Shown here: piece after piece, positions 24,990 through 33,252 of the stretch
Layout of the letters: every line of letters begins with the position of its first letter
Position numbering within the stretch: position 1 is the stretch's first letter
Assembly (NCBI GenBank): GCA_947382645.1
Contig: CANDAE010000003.1
Span: 1 to 64,000 of the forward strand
Reading direction: 5' to 3'
DNA length: 64,000 nucleotides
Origin: Suilimivivens sp009774465
GTDB taxonomy: Bacteria; Bacillota; Clostridia; Lachnospirales; Lachnospiraceae
Notes under the pieces: model-generated
Databases searched by the model: none
Told to the model about the DNA's origin: nothing
What the model saw: the letters and a program-made list of their open reading frames with translations, nothing else
Made by a program: the position numbers and the translations under genes

Positions 24990-26006
24990 TCACTCTGCGG
25001 TGGTGGAAGTCACGGTGCCCATCCTGTTATTGATGATATCTGCAATTCTCTCCGCCAGCTTTTCACGTCCGGCGTTGTTGTAGTGAAGGTGGTCGTTCAT
25101 GTACTCCTCATAATTGTCTTCATTAATGGTTCCAAAGTAATTATCGATAAAGGAAACGCCGCAGTCCATTGCCACATCGGATTCTTTTACCAGATAGTGA
25201 TTCAAAGTTCCATTTCCCATATCAGTGGTAGTTCCATTATGAAGCTCTCCGTTTTCATCCATGTATCTGGCATAAGTAGGAGACATTACAAAAATACGGA
25301 TATAGGGCCAGGTGGATTTGATATTTTCAATGGTTGTCCGAAGACCGCCGGTAAATGCAGTAACATCGTTTGGATTATCAGGGTTGTCGGAAGGCGTTCC
25401 CATGTTGTAATCGGTGCTGTCATACATAATGATGATTATATCCACCTTGTTCATATCCACTGTTTTCATTACTTCCACAGTCTCGGCATATCTGGGATCC
25501 GGTTCATCATTTGCAATAGAAGAAATTGCAGTAAATTCATTGTTTCGGAAACACTCTACCACATAAAACAGGTTAAAGTGGTCTTTTGTATATTCCGGAT
25601 TGTAAATTGGATATTTACAGGCAGCCGAAGAATCAGGAAAACCACAGTCATAAACGGTGGAATTGGTTTTTGATGCAATCTGTGCAGCCAGTCCGGTGCT
25701 TCCTCTGTCATCAGAAAAGGGATTATTACCGAGACAGAGAATGGTGGTTTCCCCGTCATCTTCCCGTCCTGCAAGGAGAGAGGAATCCATAGGAATAATC
25801 ATGTCAAGGGTTTCAATATCAAATTGTGATGTATCAACATCCTCTGTATTCGTATCTAAAGGAGTACCCTGATTCCACTTATATAATCTGTAAACAGCTA
25901 TTGCTGCAATCAGAAGAATTGCCGCAAGAAGAATCAAATGTAAAATAAGCTGTGAACCGCCTTTTTTGGGGGCAGAAGTTTCTTCCATAGTTTCATTTGG
26001 TTTCAT
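24990..26006 (-). CDS. Membrane-anchored SGNH/GDSL-type hydrolase
   Basis: This 338-residue protein has one N-terminal membrane segment (about residues 18-41) followed by an extracellular SGNH-type fold. The usual GDSL serine block reads CLGNNPFSDDRG (residues ~92-103), so the block I serine is shifted or replaced. IIIIMYDSTDYN matches block III, and NDHLHYNNAGREKLAERI near residue 310 gives the D-x-x-H pair. It may be an esterase acting on acylated wall glycan, or a non-catalytic relative. It is convergent to the MBOAT module and shares the function suggested by it. Confidence 0.78.
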   Translation of the reverse strand: MKPNETMEETSAPKKGGSQLILHLILLAAILLIAAIAVYRLYKWNQGTPLDTNTEDVDTSQFDIETLDMIIPMDSSLLAGREDDGETTILCLGNNPFSDDRGSTGLAAQIASKTNSTVYDCGFPDSSAACKYPIYNPEYTKDHFNLFYVVECFRNNEFTAISSIANDEPDPRYAETVEVMKTVDMNKVDIIIIMYDSTDYNMGTPSDNPDNPNDVTAFTGGLRTTIENIKSTWPYIRIFVMSPTYARYMDENGELHNGTTTDMGNGTLNHYLVKESDVAMDCGVSFIDNYFGTINEDNYEEYMNDHLHYNNAGREKLAERIADIINNRMGTVTSTTAE

Positions 26007-26113
26007 AATAATCTATCCTTTCGTTAAAGCAATTAAACATTATTCTACTATTTTTTATATAAAAAATCCATATATTCAGAAAAATTTAAGATACCGGTAA
26101 CAATTAAATACGC

Positions 26114-26160
26114 AAAAAATCCTTCTTAGAAATGCCGGGCAAATCTAAGAAGGATTTTTT
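26114..26160. terminator. Bidirectional terminator
   Basis: A 17-bp stem (AAAAAATCCTTCTTAGA with its complement at 26144-26160) around a 13-base loop has A- and T-runs inside the stem on both sides. It terminates the minus-strand zinc-ribbon gene as read from 26172; the region to 26006 holds no gene. Confidence 0.8.
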
Positions 26161-26171
26161 GGCTGAATTTT

Positions 26172-26528
26172 TCATAAGGGGAAATCTGAAGTCATTGTGC
26201 TTGTGTTATGCTGCATTTCCATCACATTCCTTTGTGCTTTGGAAGCCAATAGAGTGGTAAGGGGAAGATTAGCTGTGTTTTGTGATTGAAGCTCCTTATA
26301 CCACTTGCTGTACTTATACATTCGATATGTAGTCTTAAGTTTATTGAGCTGCTGTTCATCTGCACAGGCATTTTTATATGCCTCACGTTGAGCCATATCC
26401 AAATCTACATAATCCAGATAAGAAATCTGAAGCTCAGTTAAAGGATCAGCACATTTTGGACAGATCATCTTATGTCCGTTTAGCATGAAAATACGGTGAC
26501 AACGTTTGCAGTAATGCATGTACATCAT
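26172..26528 (-). CDS. Small zinc-ribbon protein
   Basis: This protein of about 118 residues has a clear four-cysteine zinc ribbon near its N-terminus (YCKRCHRIFMLNGH, then CPKCADPL). A charged helical region follows, then a Ser/Thr/Asn-rich tail. The start at minus-strand ATG 26528 is supported by AGAGG nine bases upstream; a longer TTG reading to 26549 is less likely. Zinc ribbons of this size bind nucleic acid or partner proteins, and no specific role can be given. It is divergent from the GH25 gene. Confidence 0.75.
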   Translation of the reverse strand: MMYMHYCKRCHRIFMLNGHKMICPKCADPLTELQISYLDYVDLDMAQREAYKNACADEQQLNKLKTTYRMYKYSKWYKELQSQNTANLPLTTLLASKAQRNVMEMQHNTSTMTSDFPL

Positions 26529-26716
26529 ATAGGCTACCTCTTTCTTCAAACAAACATAATGGTCAAGTCGTATTTAAGTTTACAAGAAATGCAAAAAAAG
26601 TCAATAACTTATAGGTGATATTCGTCGGTATTTAACGGCATAAAATGAGAAAAAATTATGTTAACTGTCATATTTCTAAATATTAAGCCTTTTTAACACT
26701 TTAAAAAACAAAATAA

Positions 26717-26745
26717 TTGTGTAAAGCTGGTATAAATGTTATAAT
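26717..26745 (+). promoter_or_regulatory. Promoter of the GH25 gene
   Basis: TTGTGT (26717-26722), a 17-base spacer and TATAAT (26740-26745) lie 68 bases before the start codon. Confidence 0.7.
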
Positions 26746-26813
26746 AACAAGGAACGCAATTTTTTGGAAAGTATAAATGTTACAGAAATGTTAAATTTGG
26801 AGGGTTTACATAA

Positions 26814-29336
26814 ATGAGTAAATTTGGAGGTTTGCTGGGAAAAGGCAAAAAGAAAAACAGACGTGATTATAGAAGAAGAAAAAACGAAGAACTGGAATGG
26901 GTGGAGTTTGAAGATGAGGAATATGAAGATGAAGAAGACGATTACGAGGATGAGGAAGAGATAGAGGAAGAGGATTATTACGAAGAAGACTACTACGAGG
27001 ATGAAGAAGAGATAGACGAAGAAGATTACTACGAAGAAGATGACGGGGAATATTATGAAGACGAGGAAGAGATAGAGGATGAAGAAGATTATTACGAGGA
27101 AGAGGATGAGGAATATTATGAAGATGAGGAAGAGATAGAGGACGAAGAGGATTATTACGAGGATGAAGAAGATTACTACGAAGAAGATGAGGAAGACTAT
27201 TACGAAGATGATGAAATAGAAGATGACGACGAGTATTATGAAGACGAAGAAGACGATGATGATGATGAAGTTCCCGAGGGCTTTTTCGGGAAAATAGGAT
27301 ATAAGATTACTCATATGTCCGCGGTGGATCACATTGTGGCTTTTACCGGAGCAGCGGTTCTTGTGCTTGCGGTGGTCACAGGCACCCTGTATCTGAGTGC
27401 AAGAAGCAGTAAACAGCAGATCGAAACCTTTGCAGAGGTTGGCGTCGGCATGGAAGATATTGGCGTGATCGGAGAAGCGGGATTACTGGCGATTTCCGAT
27501 GCCCAGGCAGCCAGGGTTATGGTGGCGGAGATGGAGCAGCAGGTGGAGGAGCCTGTGGACGAAAAAGATGAGAGTGGAAAAATCGGTGTTACGATGAATC
27601 TCACCTCCATCCAAAAGGATTTAAAGATTAAATTCATTAATAAAAAGACCGGAAAGCTGATTCCAAACATTCAGTTTACAGTGGAAATTGAAAAGCCCTC
27701 GGGAGGTACCTATACCAAAGAAGATGATGATAAAGATGGAATTATTTACCTGACAGACATTGAAGCAGGGAAATATAAGGTGAAAATTATTGCTCCGGCT
27801 TCTGATAGCGAATACAATATTTCTACGGAAGCAATTGCAATTACGGTAAAGGATACCATTGAATATAAAAAGGTTGACGTTGCTGATGAAGTAAAGACAG
27901 AATCCCAGGTAAACGCAGCAGTGGAAGACACCAAGGTAAATGAAACTGTGGTGGAATCTACCAATACGGATACAGTGGAATGGGTGGAATCCACTAAGAC
28001 AATCATTGATGGAACACAAAAAGACGAATACAGTTATGAAAAAGTAGATAAGAGTCAGATTGCAGATCCGGGGAAAAGCGCTTCTTTAGGCTTTCGGCTG
28101 CTTTCGGCAACTCAGAGCGAATTGGAAAACCCGGACGGGGAGGTTTCGGCTACGGAGCAGCCTACCCAGGAGCCTACGGAAGAACCCACTCAGGTGCCAA
28201 CCCAGGAACCTTCTCCCTCGGCAGAGCCTACGGAAGAACCTACCCAGGTACCTACTACAGAGCCTACTGCGGCGGCTACTCCTACCACCACGCCTACTGC
28301 ATCAGCATCAGTAACGCCTACAGTAACCCCTAAGGTGTCCCCTTCGGTTTCGCCCAGCGTATCTCCTTCGGTGACGCCTACAGCCACGCCTTCGGTAACG
28401 CCTACAACATCTCCAAGCGCTACTCCTACGGCAACGCCTAACGGGGCAAAAACAGATACGAAAAGTATTTTAAAATCTACCAGCGGAGAAACCCTTTATA
28501 TAAAGAAAGACGGAAATTATGTGGAGGCAAAATATGCCGATTATTATACCGCATCCGAATTTTTCCGGAAGGTTACCCAAACCACTGGTGAATATCGGTA
28601 CACAGGCTGGCAGACAATCGACGGTGTGACCTATTTCTTTGACAAAAATGGAAATAAGGTGACAGGAGAACAGGTAATACAGGGAGCAAAATACAGCTTT
28701 AACAGCGATGGCTCTTTAAACAACAGTTCAGGTCATTTGGGAATAGACGTTTCAAAGTGGAATGGAAATATTGACTGGAACGCGGTGAAAAACAGCGGCG
28801 TTTCCTATGTGATTATCCGCTGCGGCTACAGAGGATCAACCACCGGCGCACTGATAGAAGATCCCATGTTCAGGAGTAATATTCAGGGGGCCACCAAGGC
28901 GGGGCTCAAGGTGGGAATTTATTTCTTTACCCAGGCAGTGAATGAAGTGGAAGCAGTTGAGGAAGCTTCTATGGTATTGAGTCTGATAAGTGGATATAAT
29001 ATCAGTTATCCGGTATTTTTGGATGTGGAAGCCACAAGTGGAAATAACGGACGTGCAGACGGTATCAGCGTGGCCGCCAGAACAGCAGTGTGTAAGGCGT
29101 TCTGCCAGACTATTTCAAATTCCGGATACAGGGCAGGAATCTATGCAAACAAAACATGGCTGAACAGTTTCATTGATACCCCCAGCCTTACCGGCTACAA
29201 GATCTGGCTGGCACAGTACGCGGCAGCGCCAAGCTATACGAGAACCAAATATGATATGTGGCAGTATTCTTCCAAGGGAAGGGTAAGCGGTATCAGCAAA
29301 GAAGTTGACATGAATATCAGTTATATGGGATACTAA
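26814..29336 (+). CDS. Membrane-anchored GH25 lysozyme with acidic D/E/Y-rich N-terminal domain
   Basis: This 840-residue mosaic protein has these parts in order: a short basic start; residues ~28-162 almost only Glu, Asp and Tyr in repeated EEIEDEEDYYEE-like units; one membrane segment at ~171-195; a Cna B/SpaA-like domain (KIKFINKKTGKLIPNIQFTV) at ~265-345; a Pro/Thr/Ser linker with EPTQVPT-type repeats at ~446-545; a cell-wall-binding-like repeat (TGWQTIDGVTYFFDKNG) at ~597-637; and a GH25 muramidase (LGIDVSKWNGNIDW, VFLDVEATSG, DMWQYSS) at ~641-840. It cleaves peptidoglycan outside the membrane. The acidic block would then face the cytoplasm, which is unusual. GGAGGG precedes ATG 26814. 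Confidence 0.88.
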   Translation: MSKFGGLLGKGKKKNRRDYRRRKNEELEWVEFEDEEYEDEEDDYEDEEEIEEEDYYEEDYYEDEEEIDEEDYYEEDDGEYYEDEEEIEDEEDYYEEEDEEYYEDEEEIEDEEDYYEDEEDYYEEDEEDYYEDDEIEDDDEYYEDEEDDDDDEVPEGFFGKIGYKITHMSAVDHIVAFTGAAVLVLAVVTGTLYLSARSSKQQIETFAEVGVGMEDIGVIGEAGLLAISDAQAARVMVAEMEQQVEEPVDEKDESGKIGVTMNLTSIQKDLKIKFINKKTGKLIPNIQFTVEIEKPSGGTYTKEDDDKDGIIYLTDIEAGKYKVKIIAPASDSEYNISTEAIAITVKDTIEYKKVDVADEVKTESQVNAAVEDTKVNETVVESTNTDTVEWVESTKTIIDGTQKDEYSYEKVDKSQIADPGKSASLGFRLLSATQSELENPDGEVSATEQPTQEPTEEPTQVPTQEPSPSAEPTEEPTQVPTTEPTAAATPTTTPTASASVTPTVTPKVSPSVSPSVSPSVTPTATPSVTPTTSPSATPTATPNGAKTDTKSILKSTSGETLYIKKDGNYVEAKYADYYTASEFFRKVTQTTGEYRYTGWQTIDGVTYFFDKNGNKVTGEQVIQGAKYSFNSDGSLNNSSGHLGIDVSKWNGNIDWNAVKNSGVSYVIIRCGYRGSTTGALIEDPMFRSNIQGATKAGLKVGIYFFTQAVNEVEAVEEASMVLSLISGYNISYPVFLDVEATSGNNGRADGISVAARTAVCKAFCQTISNSGYRAGIYANKTWLNSFIDTPSLTGYKIWLAQYAAAPSYTRTKYDMWQYSSKGRVSGISKEVDMNISYMGY

Positions 29337-29372
29337 GAAAATAAAGAATGTTTAGATAAGAAAGGTTGAAGG

Positions 29373-30470
29373 TTGAAAAATTACACAATGAGAACTTACT
29401 TGGTAACAGGGGGAGCCGGATTTATCGGTTCAAATTATATTCATTATATGTTTAAAAAATATGACAATGAAATCAGAATCATTAATGTAGATGCACTTAC
29501 TTACGCAGGAAATCTTGAAAACCTTAAAAGTCTGGAGGGCAGGGAAAATTACACATTTGTAAAGGCTGATATCTGTGATAAGGAAGCGATTTCCAAAGTA
29601 TTTGCAGAAAATGAGATTGACAGAGTGGTGCATTTTGCGGCGGAAAGCCATGTGGACAGAAGTATTAAAACACCGGAAATTTTTGTACAGACCAATGTGC
29701 TTGGAACCGCAGTTATGTTAAACTGCGCCAAGGCTGCCTGGGAAAATCCGGATGGCACCTTTAAAGAGGACAAGAAATTTTTGCATGTATCCACAGATGA
29801 GGTTTATGGCTCCTTAGAGGAAGATGGCGGATATTTTTATGAAACCACGCCATATGCGCCTCACAGCCCATATTCAGCAAGCAAGGCCAGCTCGGACATG
29901 CTGGTTAAGGCCTATATGGATACCTATAAATTTCCTGCAAATATTACAAACTGTTCTAATAATTATGGCCCTTACCAGTTTCCTGAAAAGCTGATTCCGC
30001 TGATTATTAACAATGCGCTGCAGGGAAAGAAGCTGCCTGTCTACGGGGATGGAAAGAATGTCCGCGACTGGCTTTATGTGGAAGATCATGCCAAGGCAAT
30101 TGATATGGTGCAGGAAAAGGGCAGACTTTTTGAGACTTATAATGTAGGCGGCCACAATGAAAAGCAGAATATAGAGATTATTCATATTATTTTAGATACC
30201 CTGCAGGAAATGCTTCCCGAAGAAGATCCCAGAAAGAAGCTGGTAAGTGAAGATCTGATAACGTTTGTGGAAGACCGCAAGGGACATGACAGAAGATATG
30301 CCATAGCTCCCGATAAGATTAAGGCTGAGATTGGATGGGAGCCGGAAACCATGTTTAAAGAAGGAATTAAACGCACCATAGCATGGTTTTTTGAACACGA
30401 AGAATGGATGAAAAATGTAACCAGCGGAGATTATCAGAAGTATTATGATGATATGTACAAAAACCGCTGA
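29373..30470 (+). CDS. rfbB: dTDP-glucose 4,6-dehydratase
   Basis: This enzyme converts dTDP-glucose to dTDP-4-keto-6-deoxyglucose, the second step to dTDP-L-rhamnose and related sugars. It has NAD-binding TGGAGFIGSNYIHYM, the catalytic YSASKASSD (Y-x3-K), FAAESHVDRSI and NNYGPYQFPEKLIP, all diagnostic of RmlB. The TTG at 29373 has AAGAAAGG seven bases upstream; the ATG at 29388 would be five residues shorter and has no close ribosome site. The 365 residues fit the family. It starts the dTDP-sugar genes that feed the glycan exporter downstream. Confidence 0.95.
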   Translation: MKNYTMRTYLVTGGAGFIGSNYIHYMFKKYDNEIRIINVDALTYAGNLENLKSLEGRENYTFVKADICDKEAISKVFAENEIDRVVHFAAESHVDRSIKTPEIFVQTNVLGTAVMLNCAKAAWENPDGTFKEDKKFLHVSTDEVYGSLEEDGGYFYETTPYAPHSPYSASKASSDMLVKAYMDTYKFPANITNCSNNYGPYQFPEKLIPLIINNALQGKKLPVYGDGKNVRDWLYVEDHAKAIDMVQEKGRLFETYNVGGHNEKQNIEIIHIILDTLQEMLPEEDPRKKLVSEDLITFVEDRKGHDRRYAIAPDKIKAEIGWEPETMFKEGIKRTIAWFFEHEEWMKNVTSGDYQKYYDDMYKNR

Positions 30471-30514
30471 AAATTCTACCCTGATTATCGCCTGCCCGGG
30501 CAGGATTGAGAAGT

Positions 30515-30543
30515 GGGAGTGATTTACAATCACTCCCATTTTA
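30515..30543 (+). terminator. Terminator after rfbB
   Basis: GGGAGTGATT pairs perfectly with AATCACTCCC around TAC and is followed by ATTTTAT. A 14-base palindrome CCTGCCCGGGCAGG stands just upstream at 30491-30504. Confidence 0.75.
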
Positions 30544-30563
30544 TGGTATACTTATAAAAGTTT

Positions 30564-30591
30564 TTGGCAGCAAATATTTTGAGAATATAAC
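30564..30591 (+). promoter_or_regulatory. Promoter of the rfbA unit
   Basis: TTGGCA (30564-30569), a 16-base spacer and TATAAC (30586-30591) lie 46 bases before the rfbA start and just after a terminator. Confidence 0.65.
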
Positions 30592-30637
30592 CCTTAAATG
30601 TAACAGAACTTTGAATAAATAAAAATGGAGGAGCAAG

Positions 30638-31507
30638 ATGAAAGGAATTATTTTGGCCGGAGGTTCGGGCACAAGACTTTATCCGCTGACCAAGGCAATC
30701 AGCAAACAGATTATGCCGGTTTATGATAAGCCTATGATTTATTATCCCTTGTCAACATTAATGCTGGCAGGAATCAGAGAGGTGCTGATTATTTCCACTC
30801 CCAGAGATCTGCCTGTTTTTGAGGCGCTTTTGGAGGATGGAAGCCAGCTTGGCATGTCTTTTTCCTATGCGGTGCAGGAAAGTCCCAGAGGGCTTGCGGA
30901 TGCATTCATTATTGGCGCTGATTTTATTGGAAAGGATAATGTAGCGCTTGTCTTGGGGGACAATATCTTTTACGGGCAGAGTTTTTCAAGAGTGCTTAGA
31001 GAAGTGGCTTCCAGAGAAAAAGGAGCGACTATTTTCGGATATTATGTACGTGATCCCAGAGAGTATGGGGTGGTGGAGTTTGATCAGGCAGGGAAGGCTC
31101 TTTCCATAGAGGAAAAGCCCCAGAATCCCAAAAGCAATTACGCGGTGCCGGGGCTGTATTTTTATGATAATGATGTGGTGGAAATTGCAGCAAACGTAAA
31201 GCCTTCTGCAAGAGGGGAAATTGAAATCACCAGCATTAATAACGAGTATTTAAGAAGAGGCACGCTGCATGTGGAAACTTTAGGGAGAGGGTTTGCATGG
31301 CTGGATACGGGGAATCATGATTCTCTATTGGATGCGGCTGACTTTGTAGCGGCTTTCCAGAAAAGACAGGGACTGTATATTTCCTGCATAGAAGAAATTG
31401 CGTATAAAAGAGGCTTTATTAACAGGGAGCAGCTTCTTAAGCTGGCGGAGCCTTTGATGAAGACGGATTATGGGAAATATATGAAGGAAGTGGCCGACGG
31501 GCTATAA
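30638..31507 (+). CDS. rfbA: Glucose-1-phosphate thymidylyltransferase
   Basis: This enzyme makes dTDP-glucose from glucose-1-phosphate and dTTP. The N-terminus KGIILAGGSGTRLYPLT is the nucleotide-binding signature, followed by KPMIYYPLSTLMLAGIR and GDNIFYGQSF; 289 residues is the usual size. ATG 30638 follows GGAGG. It is separated from rfbB by a terminator and its own promoter, and rfbC follows after 66 bases. Glucose-1-phosphate may come from the phosphoglucomutase encoded at 40969. Confidence 0.95.
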   Translation: MKGIILAGGSGTRLYPLTKAISKQIMPVYDKPMIYYPLSTLMLAGIREVLIISTPRDLPVFEALLEDGSQLGMSFSYAVQESPRGLADAFIIGADFIGKDNVALVLGDNIFYGQSFSRVLREVASREKGATIFGYYVRDPREYGVVEFDQAGKALSIEEKPQNPKSNYAVPGLYFYDNDVVEIAANVKPSARGEIEITSINNEYLRRGTLHVETLGRGFAWLDTGNHDSLLDAADFVAAFQKRQGLYISCIEEIAYKRGFINREQLLKLAEPLMKTDYGKYMKEVADGL

Positions 31508-31573
31508 TTTGATGTCTTTATAAAATAACAAGCGATTTTTAATACTGAGGAAAGAGAGGAAGAAAAACGGATT

Positions 31574-32140
31574 ATGGGAAAAATAACAGTGGAAACATGT
31601 GAAATTGAAGGATTAAAAGTAATTACTCCGGCTGTTTTTGGGGATGAGCGTGGTTACTTTATGGAGACTTATAATTATAACGATTTTAAGGAAGTGGGAA
31701 TTGATCAGGTATTTGTTCAGGACAACCAGTCTGCTTCCGTAAAAAATGTGCTGCGTGGACTGCACTTTCAGATTAATCACCCCCAGGACAAGCTGGTGAG
31801 AGTTATTTCAGGGGAAGTGTTTGATGTTGCCGTAGATTTAAGGCAGGATTCAAAAACCTACGGGAAGTGGTTTGGCGTTGTTCTTTCCGCTGAAAATAAA
31901 AAGCAGTTTTTTATTCCGAAAAATTTTGCGCATGGTTTTGTGGTTTTGTCAGATTATGCGGAATTTGCATATAAATGTACGGACTTTTATCATCCCGGTG
32001 ATGAAGGAGGACTTAAGTTTGACGATCCTGATATTGGCGTTAAATGGCCTTTTGAAGAAGGAACGGAACTGATTATGGCTGATAGGGATAAAAACTGGAG
32101 CAGTTTTAAAGAATATACAGAAAGCAGAAAGAACGGATAA
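31574..32140 (+). CDS. rfbC: dTDP-4-dehydrorhamnose 3,5-epimerase
   Basis: This 188-residue cupin-fold epimerase has DERGYFMETYNYNDF, QDNQSASVKNVLRGLHFQ (catalytic His region) and FIPKNFAHGFVVLSD, the standard RmlC motifs. It makes dTDP-4-keto-L-rhamnose. No dTDP-4-dehydrorhamnose reductase gene (rfbD) follows in this window, so either it lies elsewhere or the keto-sugar is used for another deoxysugar. ATG 31574 is preceded by a weak ribosome site (GAGAGGAAG about 14 bases up). The exporter permease starts six bases after its stop codon. Confidence 0.93.
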   Translation: MGKITVETCEIEGLKVITPAVFGDERGYFMETYNYNDFKEVGIDQVFVQDNQSASVKNVLRGLHFQINHPQDKLVRVISGEVFDVAVDLRQDSKTYGKWFGVVLSAENKKQFFIPKNFAHGFVVLSDYAEFAYKCTDFYHPGDEGGLKFDDPDIGVKWPFEEGTELIMADRDKNWSSFKEYTESRKNG

Positions 32141-32145
32141 GCAAT

Positions 32146-33177
32146 ATGGACAGCCATGTTAAAAATAACAAGCGTTTTCGAATTGAAAAACCGCCGAAAA
32201 TCTTAGGGATTGGCATTTTTTGGGGAATCTGCATTATCGTTGCAATCATGGTGCTGACGCATAATAATCCTCTGGCGCCCGATCCCTATACGGAAAACCT
32301 GAAAAAGTACTGCGCCTGCGCGCTGCTTGCACTGGCAGCCATTATTTTTGGTGTGTATTATGACAGAATGTTTATTATCCCAAGAGAACTGTTTCAAAGC
32401 AGAGAGCTGATTTGGAAGCTTGCAAAAAATGATTTTAAGAAGCGGTATGCAGGTTCTTATCTGGGGTTTGTCTGGGCGCTGGTGCAGCCGGTGGTGACGG
32501 TGGTCATGTACTGGATTGTTTTTGACAAAGTGTTTCAGACGCGCTCTCAGATGGTTTCAAGTGGTGTTGAAGTCCCTTATGTATTGTTTCTTACGTCGGG
32601 GCTGGTACCCTGGTTTTATTTTTCAGAAGCCATTACCAACGGGACAAATGCGCTTCTGGAATACAGTTATCTGGTAAAGAAGGTGGTTTTCAATATCAGT
32701 ATTCTGCCTATTATCAAGCTGATAGCGGCAACTTTTATCCATATCTTTTTTGTGGCAGTGCTTTTGATTGTTGCTGCATGCTACGGATATTTTCCCACGC
32801 CTTATACCCTGCAGATTATTTATTACAGCTTCTGTATGTTTGTTCTGGTACTTGCCATGAGCTATTGTACCTGCGCTATTGTGGTATTTTTCAAGGATCT
32901 GGCCCAGATTATTAATATCGGTCTTCAGGTTTTCATGTGGGCAACACCGATTTTATGGAATATTGGTATGCTGAATGACGACAATGTCATTACATTATTT
33001 AAGTTAAATCCCCTTGTTTATATTGTAAATGGATTTCGGAATGCAATTTACGGGGATGAATGGTTTTGGGAACACTTCTATTCATCGACTTATTTTTGGA
33101 TATTTACGGTTACACTGTTTTGCGTGGGTTCATTGATATTCAAAAGGTTAAAGGTACACTTTGCAGATGTGCTTTAG
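32146..33177 (+). CDS. Polysaccharide ABC exporter permease (Wzm-like, ABC-2 type)
   Basis: This 343-residue membrane protein has six or more segments. An extra N-terminal pair (residues ~20-45 and ~60-80) precedes the ABC-2 core, which starts FKKRYAGSYLGFVWALVQPVV, the typical motif of Wzm/TagG exporters. With the ATPase at 33253 it moves a complete lipid-linked polysaccharide to the outer face. It directly follows rfbC and is probably co-transcribed. Wzm/Wzt export in the same window as Wzx/Wzy genes suggests two different surface glycans. Confidence 0.92.
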   Translation: MDSHVKNNKRFRIEKPPKILGIGIFWGICIIVAIMVLTHNNPLAPDPYTENLKKYCACALLALAAIIFGVYYDRMFIIPRELFQSRELIWKLAKNDFKKRYAGSYLGFVWALVQPVVTVVMYWIVFDKVFQTRSQMVSSGVEVPYVLFLTSGLVPWFYFSEAITNGTNALLEYSYLVKKVVFNISILPIIKLIAATFIHIFFVAVLLIVAACYGYFPTPYTLQIIYYSFCMFVLVLAMSYCTCAIVVFFKDLAQIINIGLQVFMWATPILWNIGMLNDDNVITLFKLNPLVYIVNGFRNAIYGDEWFWEHFYSSTYFWIFTVTLFCVGSLIFKRLKVHFADVL

Positions 33178-33252
33178 GAAAGCGGATTAAATTTGTGCCG
33201 GAGCGCCAGCAAAGCCATGTCTTTGCCGGGACGTTTCGGAATGGAGATTAAC

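Noticed and set aside
26739..27332. Long minus-strand ORF encoding an Ile/Val/Phe-rich protein
   Set aside because: It is the antisense shadow of the GAA/GAT/TAC-rich acidic repeat of the GH25 gene. It has no ribosome site and the plus-strand frame has a clear domain structure.
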